A stretch of DNA of 64,000 nucleotides from JANMCE01 sp963791625 (GTDB lineage Bacteria > Actinomycetota > Acidimicrobiia > Acidimicrobiales > Ilumatobacteraceae): NCBI GenBank assembly GCA_963791625.1, contig CAWBTA010000015.1, positions 496,001 to 560,000 of the forward strand. Reading direction: 5' to 3'. How positions within the stretch are numbered: the first letter of the stretch is position 1; every line of letters begins with the position of its first letter. Under the pieces are notes generated by a model. The model did no database searches. It was not told the origin of the DNA and saw only the letters and a list, made by a program, of their open reading frames with translations. The position numbers and the translations under genes were made by a program. Positions 52,407-60,343 of the stretch are shown piece after piece.

Positions 52407-52432
52407 AGGTCCTCATCGCTCTCGACGAGTGA
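52403..52432 (+). pseudogene. 9-codon remnant of a universal stress protein start
   Basis: ATG overlapping the previous stop (ATGA) reads MKVLIALDE then TGA. MKVLIALDES is a common UspA opening. The rest of the gene is absent, and yihY begins within the stop. Looks like the scar of a deletion. Confidence 0.45.
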
Positions 52433-53409
52433 GTCACTACGTGAACCCTGTTGCGCAGACGCTTCGATCAATCGACCGAATGCAGCAGCAATCAAAGCCC
52501 CTCGCATTCGTCGTCGGTGTGGTGAAGAAGTACGGCGATGATCGCGGCGGCCAGCTGGGTGCTCTCATCTCGTTCTACGCGTTCCTTTCGTTCTTTCCGC
52601 TCACACTCGTGGTGGTGACAATGACTGCATTTCTCGCTCACCGAAATCCTGCCCTTGCCGAGCGGCTCCGTGCTTCTAGTCTGGCGCAATTCCCGGTGGT
52701 GGGTACCGAACTGACAAGCGGAGAGAAGGCGCTGCACGGCAGCGGTCTTGGGCTCGCGGTCGGGCTCGCCGGTTTGTTGTGGGGCGGTTTCGGGGCAACC
52801 CAGACGCTGCAGTACGCGTTCCATGAGGTTTGGCATGTTCCTCACAAAGATCGACCTGCTTTCGCAATTCGCATCTGTCGTGGCATGGGTGTGTTTGCAC
52901 TCCTTGGCGTGGGCGTGGTCGCCAGCACCATTCTTGGCGCACTGGGCTCGCTCATTTCCAACTCTCCCGCCGCAGGCACGCTTGGCTTAGTCGGATCGTT
53001 CGTCATCGTGTTCGCCCTGTTTCTGTCGCTGTTCTGGCTGATGAGTCCGCGCAACCTCCGCTTTGTCGATCTTCTCCCCGGCGTGACCTTTGCCGCGGTT
53101 GGCTGGGTGGCCCTGCAAACGATCGGTTTGCGACTCGTATCCCATCAGCTACGTCGTAGCTCGCAGCTGTACGGAACGATTGGAGCTGCGCTCGGCCTCA
53201 TTGCCTTCTTCCTTCTCGCTTCCCAGGTGGTCATCTATGGCCTCGAGGTGACGGTGGTACGGGTCGAGCGCCTCTGGCCCCGATCGTTGCTTCAACCGCC
53301 GCTGACCGGTGCCGACAGGCAGATGTTGATAGCAATGGCGAAGCAGGAAGAGCGTCGCCCCGAGCAACGGATTTCCGTCGAGATCGATTCAGGTCCGCCG
53401 CAGGTTTGA
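52429..53409 (+). CDS. YihY/BrkB-family membrane protein
   Basis: 326 residues from GTG 52429 (a GTG at 52441 is also possible). Six membrane helices; GGQLGALISFYAFLSFFPLTL, GLLWGGFGATQTLQYAFHEVWHV-type and LRRSSQLYGTIGAALGLIAFF segments are family marks. Function in bacteria is unsettled (the old ribonuclease BN name is wrong). Last bases carry the doxX promoter. Confidence 0.88.
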   Translation: MSHYVNPVAQTLRSIDRMQQQSKPLAFVVGVVKKYGDDRGGQLGALISFYAFLSFFPLTLVVVTMTAFLAHRNPALAERLRASSLAQFPVVGTELTSGEKALHGSGLGLAVGLAGLLWGGFGATQTLQYAFHEVWHVPHKDRPAFAIRICRGMGVFALLGVGVVASTILGALGSLISNSPAAGTLGLVGSFVIVFALFLSLFWLMSPRNLRFVDLLPGVTFAAVGWVALQTIGLRLVSHQLRRSSQLYGTIGAALGLIAFFLLASQVVIYGLEVTVVRVERLWPRSLLQPPLTGADRQMLIAMAKQEERRPEQRISVEIDSGPPQV

Positions 53410-53429
53410 GCCGCTCGCTGCTCGGGTAG
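53404..53429 (+). promoter_or_regulatory. SigF-type promoter of doxX-like gene
   Basis: GTTT (53404-53407) overlaps the yihY stop codon; 16 bases; GGGTAG (53424-53429). The start is 10-16 bp further. Confidence 0.86.
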
Positions 53430-53438
53430 TCCACCGGT

Positions 53439-54158
53439 GTGACCATGACCAGAACGATTGCTCGCTCGTCCATCGCCCCGATATTTCTTGCCGGAGGAAT
53501 GGATGCCGTGCGGCACCCACAGTCGAAGGCAGCGAAGGCCGAATATGTTGCGGGTCCTCTTGCCAAAATGTTGGGGACGACAGACGACCCGGTAAAACTT
53601 GTTCGGATCAACGGTGGTGTTCAGCTCGCAGCCGGCACCCTTTTAATTTTGGGATGGGCTCCTCGGCTTGCTTCAACTGTTCTCGCTGCCAGTCTTGTTC
53701 CTACAACGCTCGCTGGGCACCGGTTCTGGGAGGAGACCGATCCTGCCGTGCGTGCGCAACAGCGCACCGCCTTCCTGAAAAACTGTGCGATGGTTGGCGG
53801 GCTTGTGCTCGCCGCAGTTGATAAGAACGGCGCGCCATCTCTGCGCTGGCGAACCGGCAAGGCCGCCCACCGGGCCGCGGCGAGTGCGAACGAGAACTTG
53901 AGCCGAGCCTCCACTGCAGTGATGGGCAAGAAGTCGAAATTGGAGAAGCTGGAAGCAGGAGCACTTGGCGCTGCGGCCCTCTTCGGACGGAGGGCGCGTA
54001 AGGCTGTGGAGCACGCGGCATCAGTGAGTGCTGACCAGACAAGCCGAATCGCAGGCATCGGCGCAGACCACCTCGCCAGCTTCAGCAAGCAAGCCACAAA
54101 GGCGGCGACAAACCTTGGTCATTCGCTCGTCGAGACGATGTCGGAAGCCGCCAGCTGA
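53439..54158 (+). CDS. DoxX-family membrane protein
   Basis: 239 residues from GTG 53439 or ATG 53445. APIFLAGGMDAVRHP, VKLVRINGGVQLAAGTLLILG and AASLVPTTLAGHRFW are the DoxX core with four membrane helices (first 130 residues); an Ala/Lys-rich helical tail of about 100 residues follows. DoxX proteins act with redox partners at the membrane in oxidative stress. The SigF-type promoter is just upstream. Confidence 0.87.
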   Translation: MTMTRTIARSSIAPIFLAGGMDAVRHPQSKAAKAEYVAGPLAKMLGTTDDPVKLVRINGGVQLAAGTLLILGWAPRLASTVLAASLVPTTLAGHRFWEETDPAVRAQQRTAFLKNCAMVGGLVLAAVDKNGAPSLRWRTGKAAHRAAASANENLSRASTAVMGKKSKLEKLEAGALGAAALFGRRARKAVEHAASVSADQTSRIAGIGADHLASFSKQATKAATNLGHSLVETMSEAAS

Positions 54159-54254
54159 TCAAAGCAAGTCTTGAACGGCAACCACCGCCAACGCCACGAG
54201 CATTGCCAGCATCCCGACGCGCACCGACGGGAACCTTGGTAGCTTCACGGTCAT
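54159..54254 (-). CDS. 31-residue single-helix membrane peptide (tentative)
   Basis: Minus strand ATG 54254: a basic head (MTVKLPRFPSVRVG) and one helix (MLAMLVALAVVAVQDLL). It exactly fills the gap between doxX and the phosphatase gene. Similar basic-head micro-proteins are common in actinobacteria. No clear ribosome site, so tentative. Confidence 0.35.
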   Translation of the reverse strand: MTVKLPRFPSVRVGMLAMLVALAVVAVQDLL

Positions 54255-54269
54255 GGGGTCACTGGGATA

Positions 54270-55457
54270 ATGGTGCAATCCACCGAACGATCATCCCTTA
54301 AGGCTCTGACCGAGTTTCTTGCGGCGACAACCGATCTCCCACCTGATCGTCTCGCTGAGCTTGGCCCGATGTTTGCAGGCATCGTGGGGGCAACGGCGGC
54401 GCGAATTCTCATTGTCGACTACGGCCATGAGCTGCTGATCCCTCTCGGTGAGCATGGGGCGCGTGAGGAGGGCCTCGGCCTGGAAGGTACGATCGCTGGT
54501 CGTGTCTTCTGCTTCGGCGAGGCAATCACAACCCAAGGTGAGCCGGCCATCACTCGCATCTGCCTGGCTGAAGGGTCCGAGAGATTTGGCGTTCTCGAAA
54601 TCGAGCACGGACCAACGTTCAACGGTGACACGAGCAATCTCGACTCCGCCGTGCGGATCCTGGTTCTCACCATCGTCAGTAAGCGGCGTTACAGCGATGT
54701 CGTACTGAAAGCGCGCCGGGCTCGTCCTCTTTCCATTGCGGCAGAGATGCAGTGGGATCTGCTGCCTCCGCTGAGCTGCTCAACGCCCGCAGCGGCGATA
54801 AGCGGAACATTGGAACCCGCGTATTCAACCGGTGGTGACTCCTTTGACTACGCACTCAACGCAGACCGTCTCGACTTCGCCATAGTCGACGCGGTCGGAC
54901 ACGGCTTGCCCGCCGTTCTGAAGTCGACACTTGCGGTGAACACCATCCGGAACATACGACGTGAAGGCGCCGGGCTGGCTGATGCGTACCGCGAGGTTGA
55001 TCAGGCGATGGAGCACCAGTTCGGCAACTGTTACTACGTCACCGGCATCATCGGTTCTATCGACCTACTCACCGCCGAGTTCGTGTGGATCAACGCCGGT
55101 CACCACCTTCCCCTCCTCGTCCGCAATGGAACGCTCTGTGGTGATCTTGTCTGCACGCCGTCGCTCCCGATGGGGTTGGGTGGCGATGTCATCCAGGTTA
55201 TGAAAAATACGCTTCAGCCCGACGATCGCATCCTGTTCTTCACCGATGGCGTTATAGAAGGACGAGCCGCCGACCGATCGGTGTTCGGTGTCGAACGGCT
55301 CGGCGAGTTGTTCGTGCGTGCGTCACTCGACGGAATGTCGACGGCTGAAACGACGCGCCGACTCACACGTTCGCTGCTCGAGCATTGCAGCAATGATCTC
55401 CGCGACGACGCCACGCTCGTTGTCTTCCACTACAAGGGCGGGGGCTCCGCGTTCTAG
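54270..55457 (+). CDS. GAF-like sensor + SpoIIE/PP2C serine phosphatase
   Basis: 395 residues. Residues 1-140 look like a GAF domain (ARILIVDYGHELLIPLGEHG, GLEGTIAGRVF, FGVLEIEHG). The PP2C-SpoIIE domain has GGDSFDYAL, FAIVDAVGHGLPAVL, FVWINAGHHLPLL, FFTDGVIEG and DDATLVVFHY, with all metal-binding Asp residues. Such enzymes dephosphorylate STAS antagonists and so release SigF-type factors. The likely target is the STAS protein at 46994. No SigF site found upstream. Confidence 0.9.
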   Translation: MVQSTERSSLKALTEFLAATTDLPPDRLAELGPMFAGIVGATAARILIVDYGHELLIPLGEHGAREEGLGLEGTIAGRVFCFGEAITTQGEPAITRICLAEGSERFGVLEIEHGPTFNGDTSNLDSAVRILVLTIVSKRRYSDVVLKARRARPLSIAAEMQWDLLPPLSCSTPAAAISGTLEPAYSTGGDSFDYALNADRLDFAIVDAVGHGLPAVLKSTLAVNTIRNIRREGAGLADAYREVDQAMEHQFGNCYYVTGIIGSIDLLTAEFVWINAGHHLPLLVRNGTLCGDLVCTPSLPMGLGGDVIQVMKNTLQPDDRILFFTDGVIEGRAADRSVFGVERLGELFVRASLDGMSTAETTRRLTRSLLEHCSNDLRDDATLVVFHYKGGGSAF

Positions 55458-55495
55458 GGCTTCCGGCCACGGCTTTCGACAAACATCAGCGCCGG

Positions 55496-56464
55496 TTACA
55501 GCCATTCCTTTCGCTTGAACACCGTGTACAAACCTCCTGACACGACGACGACCAGTGCAGCGGCAGCCCAGACGCCCCAGGCTTGGTCGAAGCCCGGGTA
55601 CGGAACGTTCATGCCGTACCAGCCGGTGATTAGTGTGGGCACCGCAATGATGGCGGCCCAGCTGGTCACCTGCTTCGCGATCTGATTGGTGCGGTAGTCC
55701 CGCAAGCTCAAGTTGGTCTCCACAATGGTGGCGATCAGATCTCGCAGAGCATCGGTCGATTCGGTTACACGAAGGACATGGTCATAAACGTCCTGGTAAT
55801 ACGGGTACAGGGAGTCCGCAATGGCCGAGTGTTCTCGTCGCATGAGGGCGCTTACCGCTTCTCGCATGGGCACCACCAATCGATGGAACCGAATGAGAGC
55901 CTGACGGGTTTGGAACCAGTGCTTTTGCTCCGACGGCGGGATCGGCTTTTCGGAGAAGATTCCTTCGCTGATGGTGTCGTAGAACTCGTCAAAGCTCTGC
56001 ACCGTGTCGAAGTAGCCATCAACGACCACGTCGAGCAAGCCATACAGGAGAAAGCCGACACCATGGATCGCAAGGTCACCGGATCGATCCCACCGGGCAA
56101 GTACGGGCTCAAGGTCAAAGTCCGCATTCCTTCTGACCGTCACCAACCACCGATCGTTGATGAACGCGTCGATTTCGGCGACGACGAGACCACCGTCATC
56201 GTCAAGCTGCACGGCATGGCAAACAAGGAACTTGTGGGTGGCATAGTGGTCGAGCTTCGGGCGTTGATGTGCTTCAAGAGCGTCCTCGATGGCGAGTTCG
56301 TGGAGGCCAAGTTCCTCGGCGAGTTCGTGAAGGTCTTCGGCGGATGGACCACAGAAGTCAACCCATACGATGGCGCCCTCGCGGGCGAGCTGCTCCGAAA
56401 CGTTAGCGACGGGAAAGTCAGCCTCCTCGAGGATGCCATTGGAATAGACGCGGGTGCGGATCAT
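55496..56464 (-). CDS. corA: CorA-type Mg2+/divalent metal transporter
   Basis: 322 residues from ATG 56464. Large cytoplasmic domain with long helices, then two C-terminal membrane helices with the pore motif YGMNVP between them. Start overlaps the DoxX-like gene by 4 bp (ATGA). Third gene of an aldo-keto reductase-DoxX-corA operon. A 96-bp piece of a close corA homologue lies at 63115. Confidence 0.93.
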   Translation of the reverse strand: MIRTRVYSNGILEEADFPVANVSEQLAREGAIVWVDFCGPSAEDLHELAEELGLHELAIEDALEAHQRPKLDHYATHKFLVCHAVQLDDDGGLVVAEIDAFINDRWLVTVRRNADFDLEPVLARWDRSGDLAIHGVGFLLYGLLDVVVDGYFDTVQSFDEFYDTISEGIFSEKPIPPSEQKHWFQTRQALIRFHRLVVPMREAVSALMRREHSAIADSLYPYYQDVYDHVLRVTESTDALRDLIATIVETNLSLRDYRTNQIAKQVTSWAAIIAVPTLITGWYGMNVPYPGFDQAWGVWAAAALVVVVSGGLYTVFKRKEWL

Positions 56465-56973
56465 GTCGCCCGTCGCGCCGCCCACGCGCCGGTTGACCAG
56501 AGGGACCAGATCACCAGCAGTGGCTGAAACACGAGGCGAGTCGCCCGCTTGGCATCGGTGTCGAGACCGAAGGAATCACTATGAGTCATCAACTGCGAGA
56601 TGTTGCCCGGGAATATGGCGACGAAGAACCCTGCGACGACCCAGCCGACCGGAATCCGTTTCCTACGGAAAACGACCAGCGACAGGCCAAGCAAGATTTC
56701 TACGACGCCGGACGCGAGAACGACAGTATCCGCGTTCATCGGAACCCACCGTGGCACTTGGGTGAGGAACGCTTTTCGATTCCAGGTCAGGTGGCTCGTA
56801 CCAGCAACGATGAGCATCCCGGCCAGTGCCCAACGCCATACATTTTGAGCGGTGGACGTACCGGCCGACCCGGCATGAAACCGGCGGAGTGACTCGTCGG
56901 CCTCAATCGTCTTCGGGCTCATCTTGCGGACGGTCTTCGATTCCTGCGCCACCTTCGCTCCTTCGTCTCTCAC
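56461..56973 (-). CDS. DoxX-like four-helix membrane protein
   Basis: 170 residues from GTG 56973. A 45-residue polar N-tail, then four helices: WRWALAGMLIVAGTSHLTWN, VVLASGVVEILLGLSLVVF, VGWVVAGFFVAIFPGNISQL and VFQPLLVIWSLWSTGAW. GTSHL and FPGN motifs are typical of DoxX-like quinol-linked proteins. Overlaps both neighbours by 4 bp. Confidence 0.82.
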   Translation of the reverse strand: MRDEGAKVAQESKTVRKMSPKTIEADESLRRFHAGSAGTSTAQNVWRWALAGMLIVAGTSHLTWNRKAFLTQVPRWVPMNADTVVLASGVVEILLGLSLVVFRRKRIPVGWVVAGFFVAIFPGNISQLMTHSDSFGLDTDAKRATRLVFQPLLVIWSLWSTGAWAARRAT

Positions 56974-57953
56974 CGGTTGGTGCGGCTCTCGGTGTCGGCC
57001 GGGTATCGGTCACCCTCCACGGTGAACGCCGCGGCGGCCCGTTCGATTTCGGTTAGGTCATCGACGGTGAGGTGCACGTTGGGGGCACCGAGATTCTCCT
57101 CCAAACGAGCGATCTTGGTAGTACCGGGTATGGGCACGATCCACGAACGCTGAGCAAGCAACCAAGCCAGCGCGACCTGTGCCGGGGTAGCACCTTTCGC
57201 GTCGCCAATCGACCTCAGCAGATCGACCACAGTCTGATTCGCTCGGCGCGCCTCAGCCGTGAAACGCGGGAGCGTGTTGCGGTTGTCGTCGTCGTCGAAC
57301 ACGGTATTTTCGTCGATCGCGCCGGTGAGGAAACCTCGCCCAAGCGGACTGTAGGGCACGAACCCGATCCCGAGCTCCTCGCACGTCGCGAGGATGTCGT
57401 CTTCAGGGCGACGCCACCAGAGCGAGTACTCGCTTTGCACTGCCGTGACCGGGTGCACCGCGTGGGCCCGGCGAATGGTGCTGGCGGAAGCTTCGGACAG
57501 CCCGAAGTAGCGCACCTTGCCGTCGGCAACGAGGTCCTTGACCACCCCGGCAACGTCCTCAATCGGTACGTCAGGGTCGACACGGTGCTGGTACAACAGA
57601 TCGATCGTGTCAATGCCGAGGCGTTGCAGCGACGCATTGGTGGTGGCCTTGACGAGGTCCGGGTGGCTCGAATGCTGCGGGTTGCCTTCGACATCGACCA
57701 GTCCAAATTTGGACGAGATCAACACCTGGTCACGCACGGGTGCGAGCGCTTCACCTACGAGACGTTCGTTGGTGAACGGCCCGTACACCTGAGCGGTATC
57801 GAACAGTGTTACCCCCAGGTCAACGGCGTGGCGGATGAGCGCGTTTGCCTCACTTGCGGACAGGGCGGTACTTCGGTGGTAGCTCATGCCCATGCACCCA
57901 AGTCCGAGTGCCGAGACATGCGGCCCGTTGGCACCCAATCGTCGCTGTTCCAT
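56970..57953 (-). CDS. aldo/keto reductase
   Basis: 327 residues. The catalytic tetrad is Asp52, Tyr57, Lys82 and His123 (FDTAQVYG, SSKFG, LLYQHRVDP). LGLGCMGMSYHR and YSPLGRGFLTGAI place it in the YajO/AKR13 type. Reduces aldehydes or ketones with NADPH. First gene of the operon with DoxX-like and corA genes; no SigF-type site seen upstream. Confidence 0.93.
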   Translation of the reverse strand: MEQRRLGANGPHVSALGLGCMGMSYHRSTALSASEANALIRHAVDLGVTLFDTAQVYGPFTNERLVGEALAPVRDQVLISSKFGLVDVEGNPQHSSHPDLVKATTNASLQRLGIDTIDLLYQHRVDPDVPIEDVAGVVKDLVADGKVRYFGLSEASASTIRRAHAVHPVTAVQSEYSLWWRRPEDDILATCEELGIGFVPYSPLGRGFLTGAIDENTVFDDDDNRNTLPRFTAEARRANQTVVDLLRSIGDAKGATPAQVALAWLLAQRSWIVPIPGTTKIARLEENLGAPNVHLTVDDLTEIERAAAAFTVEGDRYPADTESRTNR

Positions 57954-58075
57954 AGGGTTCTCCTCACGGCCGTTACCGGTTGGCGTGGCGTTCCGTTACG
58001 ACACTACGTCGTCGGCCGAGCGACCCCATCACGCTCGACGTAGGACGGACCGGCGCGCCATGGACGCTGAGCCAA

Positions 58076-58118
58076 CTTGCTGCGGGAATGGTGAAATCAC
58101 TCAACGTCCCGCAGCAAG
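58076..58118. other. 12-bp inverted repeat in 361-bp gene-free gap
   Basis: CTTGCTGCGGGA (58076-58087) and TCCCGCAGCAAG (58107-58118) pair perfectly around a 19-nt loop. The gap 57954-58314 otherwise holds only the SigF-type promoter at 58239. Both flanking genes point away, so it is not their terminator; operator or relic possible. Confidence 0.5.
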
Positions 58119-58238
58119 CGACAAGTCAGACGGCGTTCACCGTCACGTAATCGGGTGGAGCAAGGCTTCGCTCCAGGGTGTCTCGAAATTCGCCGATTGA
58201 GGAATGGCGACGACGTGCCGGAACACATCGCCGAACGG

Positions 58239-58264
58239 GTTTAGCCACCGTTGACAACGGGTAC
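58239..58264 (+). promoter_or_regulatory. SigF-type promoter of small Lys-rich gene
   Basis: GTTT (58239-58242), 16 bases, GGGTAC (58259-58264), 50 bp before the 45-codon gene. Confidence 0.85.
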
Positions 58265-58314
58265 TCGACTGGCACTGCGCAGCTAGGCGCACATCGGATG
58301 ACCAGGAGAACGGT

Positions 58315-58452
58315 ATGGCTATTTTAGCGGACCAGGACAGCAACAAGAAGAAGGGATCGGCCCCGGACACTGCCGCCAAGGGCACGGGTAAGGGCGAGGC
58401 CGACAAGGAAAAGAAGGCCGCAAGCAAGAAAACCGCAAGTCCCAGGAATTAG
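58315..58452 (+). CDS. 45-residue Lys-rich protein of the stress regulon
   Basis: Starts MAILADQDSNKKKGSAPD and ends ASKKTASPRN, with ATG 58315 behind AGGAGA (spacing about 5). Highly charged: roughly a quarter Lys, plus Ala, Gly, Asp, Glu, no hydrophobic core, so probably disordered; could bind nucleic acid or act as a hydrophilin. A SigF-type promoter 50 bp upstream and a good ribosome site make a real gene likely despite the size. Confidence 0.65.
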   Translation: MAILADQDSNKKKGSAPDTAAKGTGKGEADKEKKAASKKTASPRN

Positions 58453-58606
58453 CCTTGCCAGCCCACCCGTGAGCGCATGCGGAGACGCGCGATTGCGTCT
58501 GCTACAAAACTGATTTGGCGGGCTCACCAGGATCGACAAGCAAAGGCAGGCGGATGAACGGTCGTCAATCCATCACCTTCCGCTCTGCAGTGTCAACAAT
58601 GGTTCC

Positions 58607-58999
58607 ATGACACTGGCTCCGAGAGCGCTGAGTTTGAGCCTGGCGGCCGACGCCCGCTCACTCGCGCCCATGCGCCGTGCGCTACGCGCGTGGCTTTCGG
58701 AAGTGGACGCCGACCACATTTCAGACGTTGTTCTTGCCGTCGACGAGGCCGTATCCAACGCCATCGAACACGCTGGCATCTCCGAAGCGGCGGTCATCAC
58801 CGTTCAAGCATCAGTCCTCGGCACCACGCTGCATTTCGAAATCAGCGACGACGGCGTGTGGAAGGAGCCAACGTTCAGCGAAACGCGCGGGCGCGGGCTC
58901 GCCATCATGAACAGCCTGATGGATGTCGTAAAAGTCGAGCACGGCGACAACGACACGCGGGTTGTGATGTCCCGCCAGGTTCACGCGACGCGCTTGTAG
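58607..58999 (+). CDS. RsbW-like ATP-binding anti-sigma factor
   Basis: 130 residues. HATPase fold with a complete N-box (VVLAVDEAVSNAIEHAG: Glu and Asn in ExxxN), a G1-like FEISDDGVW and G2 RGRGLAIMNSLMD. Unlike the protein beside sigF it should bind ATP and act as a kinase. Precedes a PAS-phosphatase gene by 81 bp; together they could be a second switch acting on the single STAS protein. Confidence 0.88.
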   Translation: MTLAPRALSLSLAADARSLAPMRRALRAWLSEVDADHISDVVLAVDEAVSNAIEHAGISEAAVITVQASVLGTTLHFEISDDGVWKEPTFSETRGRGLAIMNSLMDVVKVEHGDNDTRVVMSRQVHATRL

Positions 59000-59080
59000 C
59001 GAACGAGGCAGACAAGTTCGGTGGCGAGTGCTAGGAACTGTCTGGACCAAACGGCTTGGCCGAATGGAGAGGACGACTGC

Positions 59081-60259
59081 ATGACCCCTTCGCGGCATGA
59101 CGACGCAGGACATGAGCCCGATCGGTCTGACGGCCATGACTATCGCTTCCGTGAACTTTTCTCGGCCATTGATGAGGGCTATTGCCTCTGCGAGATCATT
59201 GTCGACGATGACGGACGCGCCGTCGACTACCGCTTCCTGGAGACCAACCGCGTGTTCGAGGAGATGACCGGCCTGGTTGATGCCGTCGGCCGCACGGCGT
59301 ACGACCTTGTTCCCGATCTTGAGCCACATTGGGTAGCCACCTATGCGCGGGCCGCTCTCGGCGGCGAGCACATTCGGTTCGAGCAGGGCTCCGACGCCAT
59401 GGGGCGTTGGTTCGATGTCTTCACGATGCCGGTACGACCGGCGGGAAGATTCGCAATCGTTTTCAAGGATGAGACGGAGCGGCTACGGGCGGCACTTGCG
59501 CTGGCCGAGAGCGACGAGCGTTACCGGAAGTTGGCTGAGCAGCAGCGCCGCATAGCCGTTCGACTCCAGCGTGCACTCTTGCCGGCCAGCCTCATTCAGC
59601 ACCCGAGACTGGCAATCAGCGCTCACTATCAGGCCGACAGCGCAGTATTAGAGGTCGGCGGTGACTGGTACGACACCTTCCAGTGGCCCGATGGCCGCAT
59701 CGGCGTGATGGTTGGCGACGTGGTCGGTCACGACTTAGAGGCAGCGGTGGCAATGGGTCACCTTCGTGCCGCCGTCGCCGCTCTGGCACCAGGAACAGAC
59801 GGACAGCCAGCTGCGATGCTCGACGCACTTGACGCATCCGCAAGGGGACCCGATGGCACCGACTTCGTGACCGCGTGCTGCGTCGTTATCGACCCCGCAA
59901 CTGGAGAATCGACGTACTCCTCAGCCGGCCATCCTCCGATGCTCATCGTTCCTCCAAACAGGCGATCGTTCTGGGCCGATGAAGCTGGTTCGCCACCACT
60001 CGGCACGCTCGAAGGACACGAGCATTGTGAACGGTCGTTTGTTCTTGAACCTGGTTCGTTCGTGGTGATCTACACGGACGGCCTCATTGAGCGCCGATCC
60101 GAATCACTCGATGTCGGGTTGGCTCGGCTTCAAGCGACCGCCCAGATCATCGTGCACGACAACGCATCCACGATGGCACAGGATCTCGTGGCGGCCATGA
60201 CCGCACAATCGACACAAGATGACGACATCGTCGTAGTCGTTATCCACTACCTGCCTTGA
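59081..60259 (+). CDS. PAS sensor + SpoIIE/PP2C serine phosphatase
   Basis: 392 residues from ATG 59081. A PAS domain (FRELFSAIDEGYCLCEIIVD, VDYRFLETNRVFEEMTGL; residues about 20-130), a short coiled linker, then PP2C-SpoIIE: VGGDWYDTFQ, GVMVGDVVGHDLEAAVAMG, TYSSAGHPPML, VVIYTDGLIER and DDDIVVVVIHY, all metal residues present. Senses a small molecule or redox state and dephosphorylates a STAS antagonist. Follows an RsbW-like gene. Confidence 0.92.
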   Translation: MTPSRHDDAGHEPDRSDGHDYRFRELFSAIDEGYCLCEIIVDDDGRAVDYRFLETNRVFEEMTGLVDAVGRTAYDLVPDLEPHWVATYARAALGGEHIRFEQGSDAMGRWFDVFTMPVRPAGRFAIVFKDETERLRAALALAESDERYRKLAEQQRRIAVRLQRALLPASLIQHPRLAISAHYQADSAVLEVGGDWYDTFQWPDGRIGVMVGDVVGHDLEAAVAMGHLRAAVAALAPGTDGQPAAMLDALDASARGPDGTDFVTACCVVIDPATGESTYSSAGHPPMLIVPPNRRSFWADEAGSPPLGTLEGHEHCERSFVLEPGSFVVIYTDGLIERRSESLDVGLARLQATAQIIVHDNASTMAQDLVAAMTAQSTQDDDIVVVVIHYLP

Positions 60260-60308
60260 TGCCCGCTCGACGGCGAGAACGGGTACCAAGAAGTCTTGAC
60301 GCCGGGGC

Positions 60309-60334
60309 GTTTGGAGGTCGTCTGCGACGGGTAC
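60309..60334 (+). promoter_or_regulatory. SigF-type promoter of glycosyltransferase gene
   Basis: GTTT (60309-60312), 16 bases, GGGTAC (60329-60334). ATG is 9 bases further, so the mRNA should be leaderless or nearly so. Confidence 0.86.
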
Positions 60335-60343
60335 AACCCTCTC

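Noticed and set aside
60281..60290. Second GGGTA box (GGGTACC at about 60280) as another SigF promoter
   Set aside because: No GTTT lies 15-17 bases upstream; the site at 60309-60334 fits fully.
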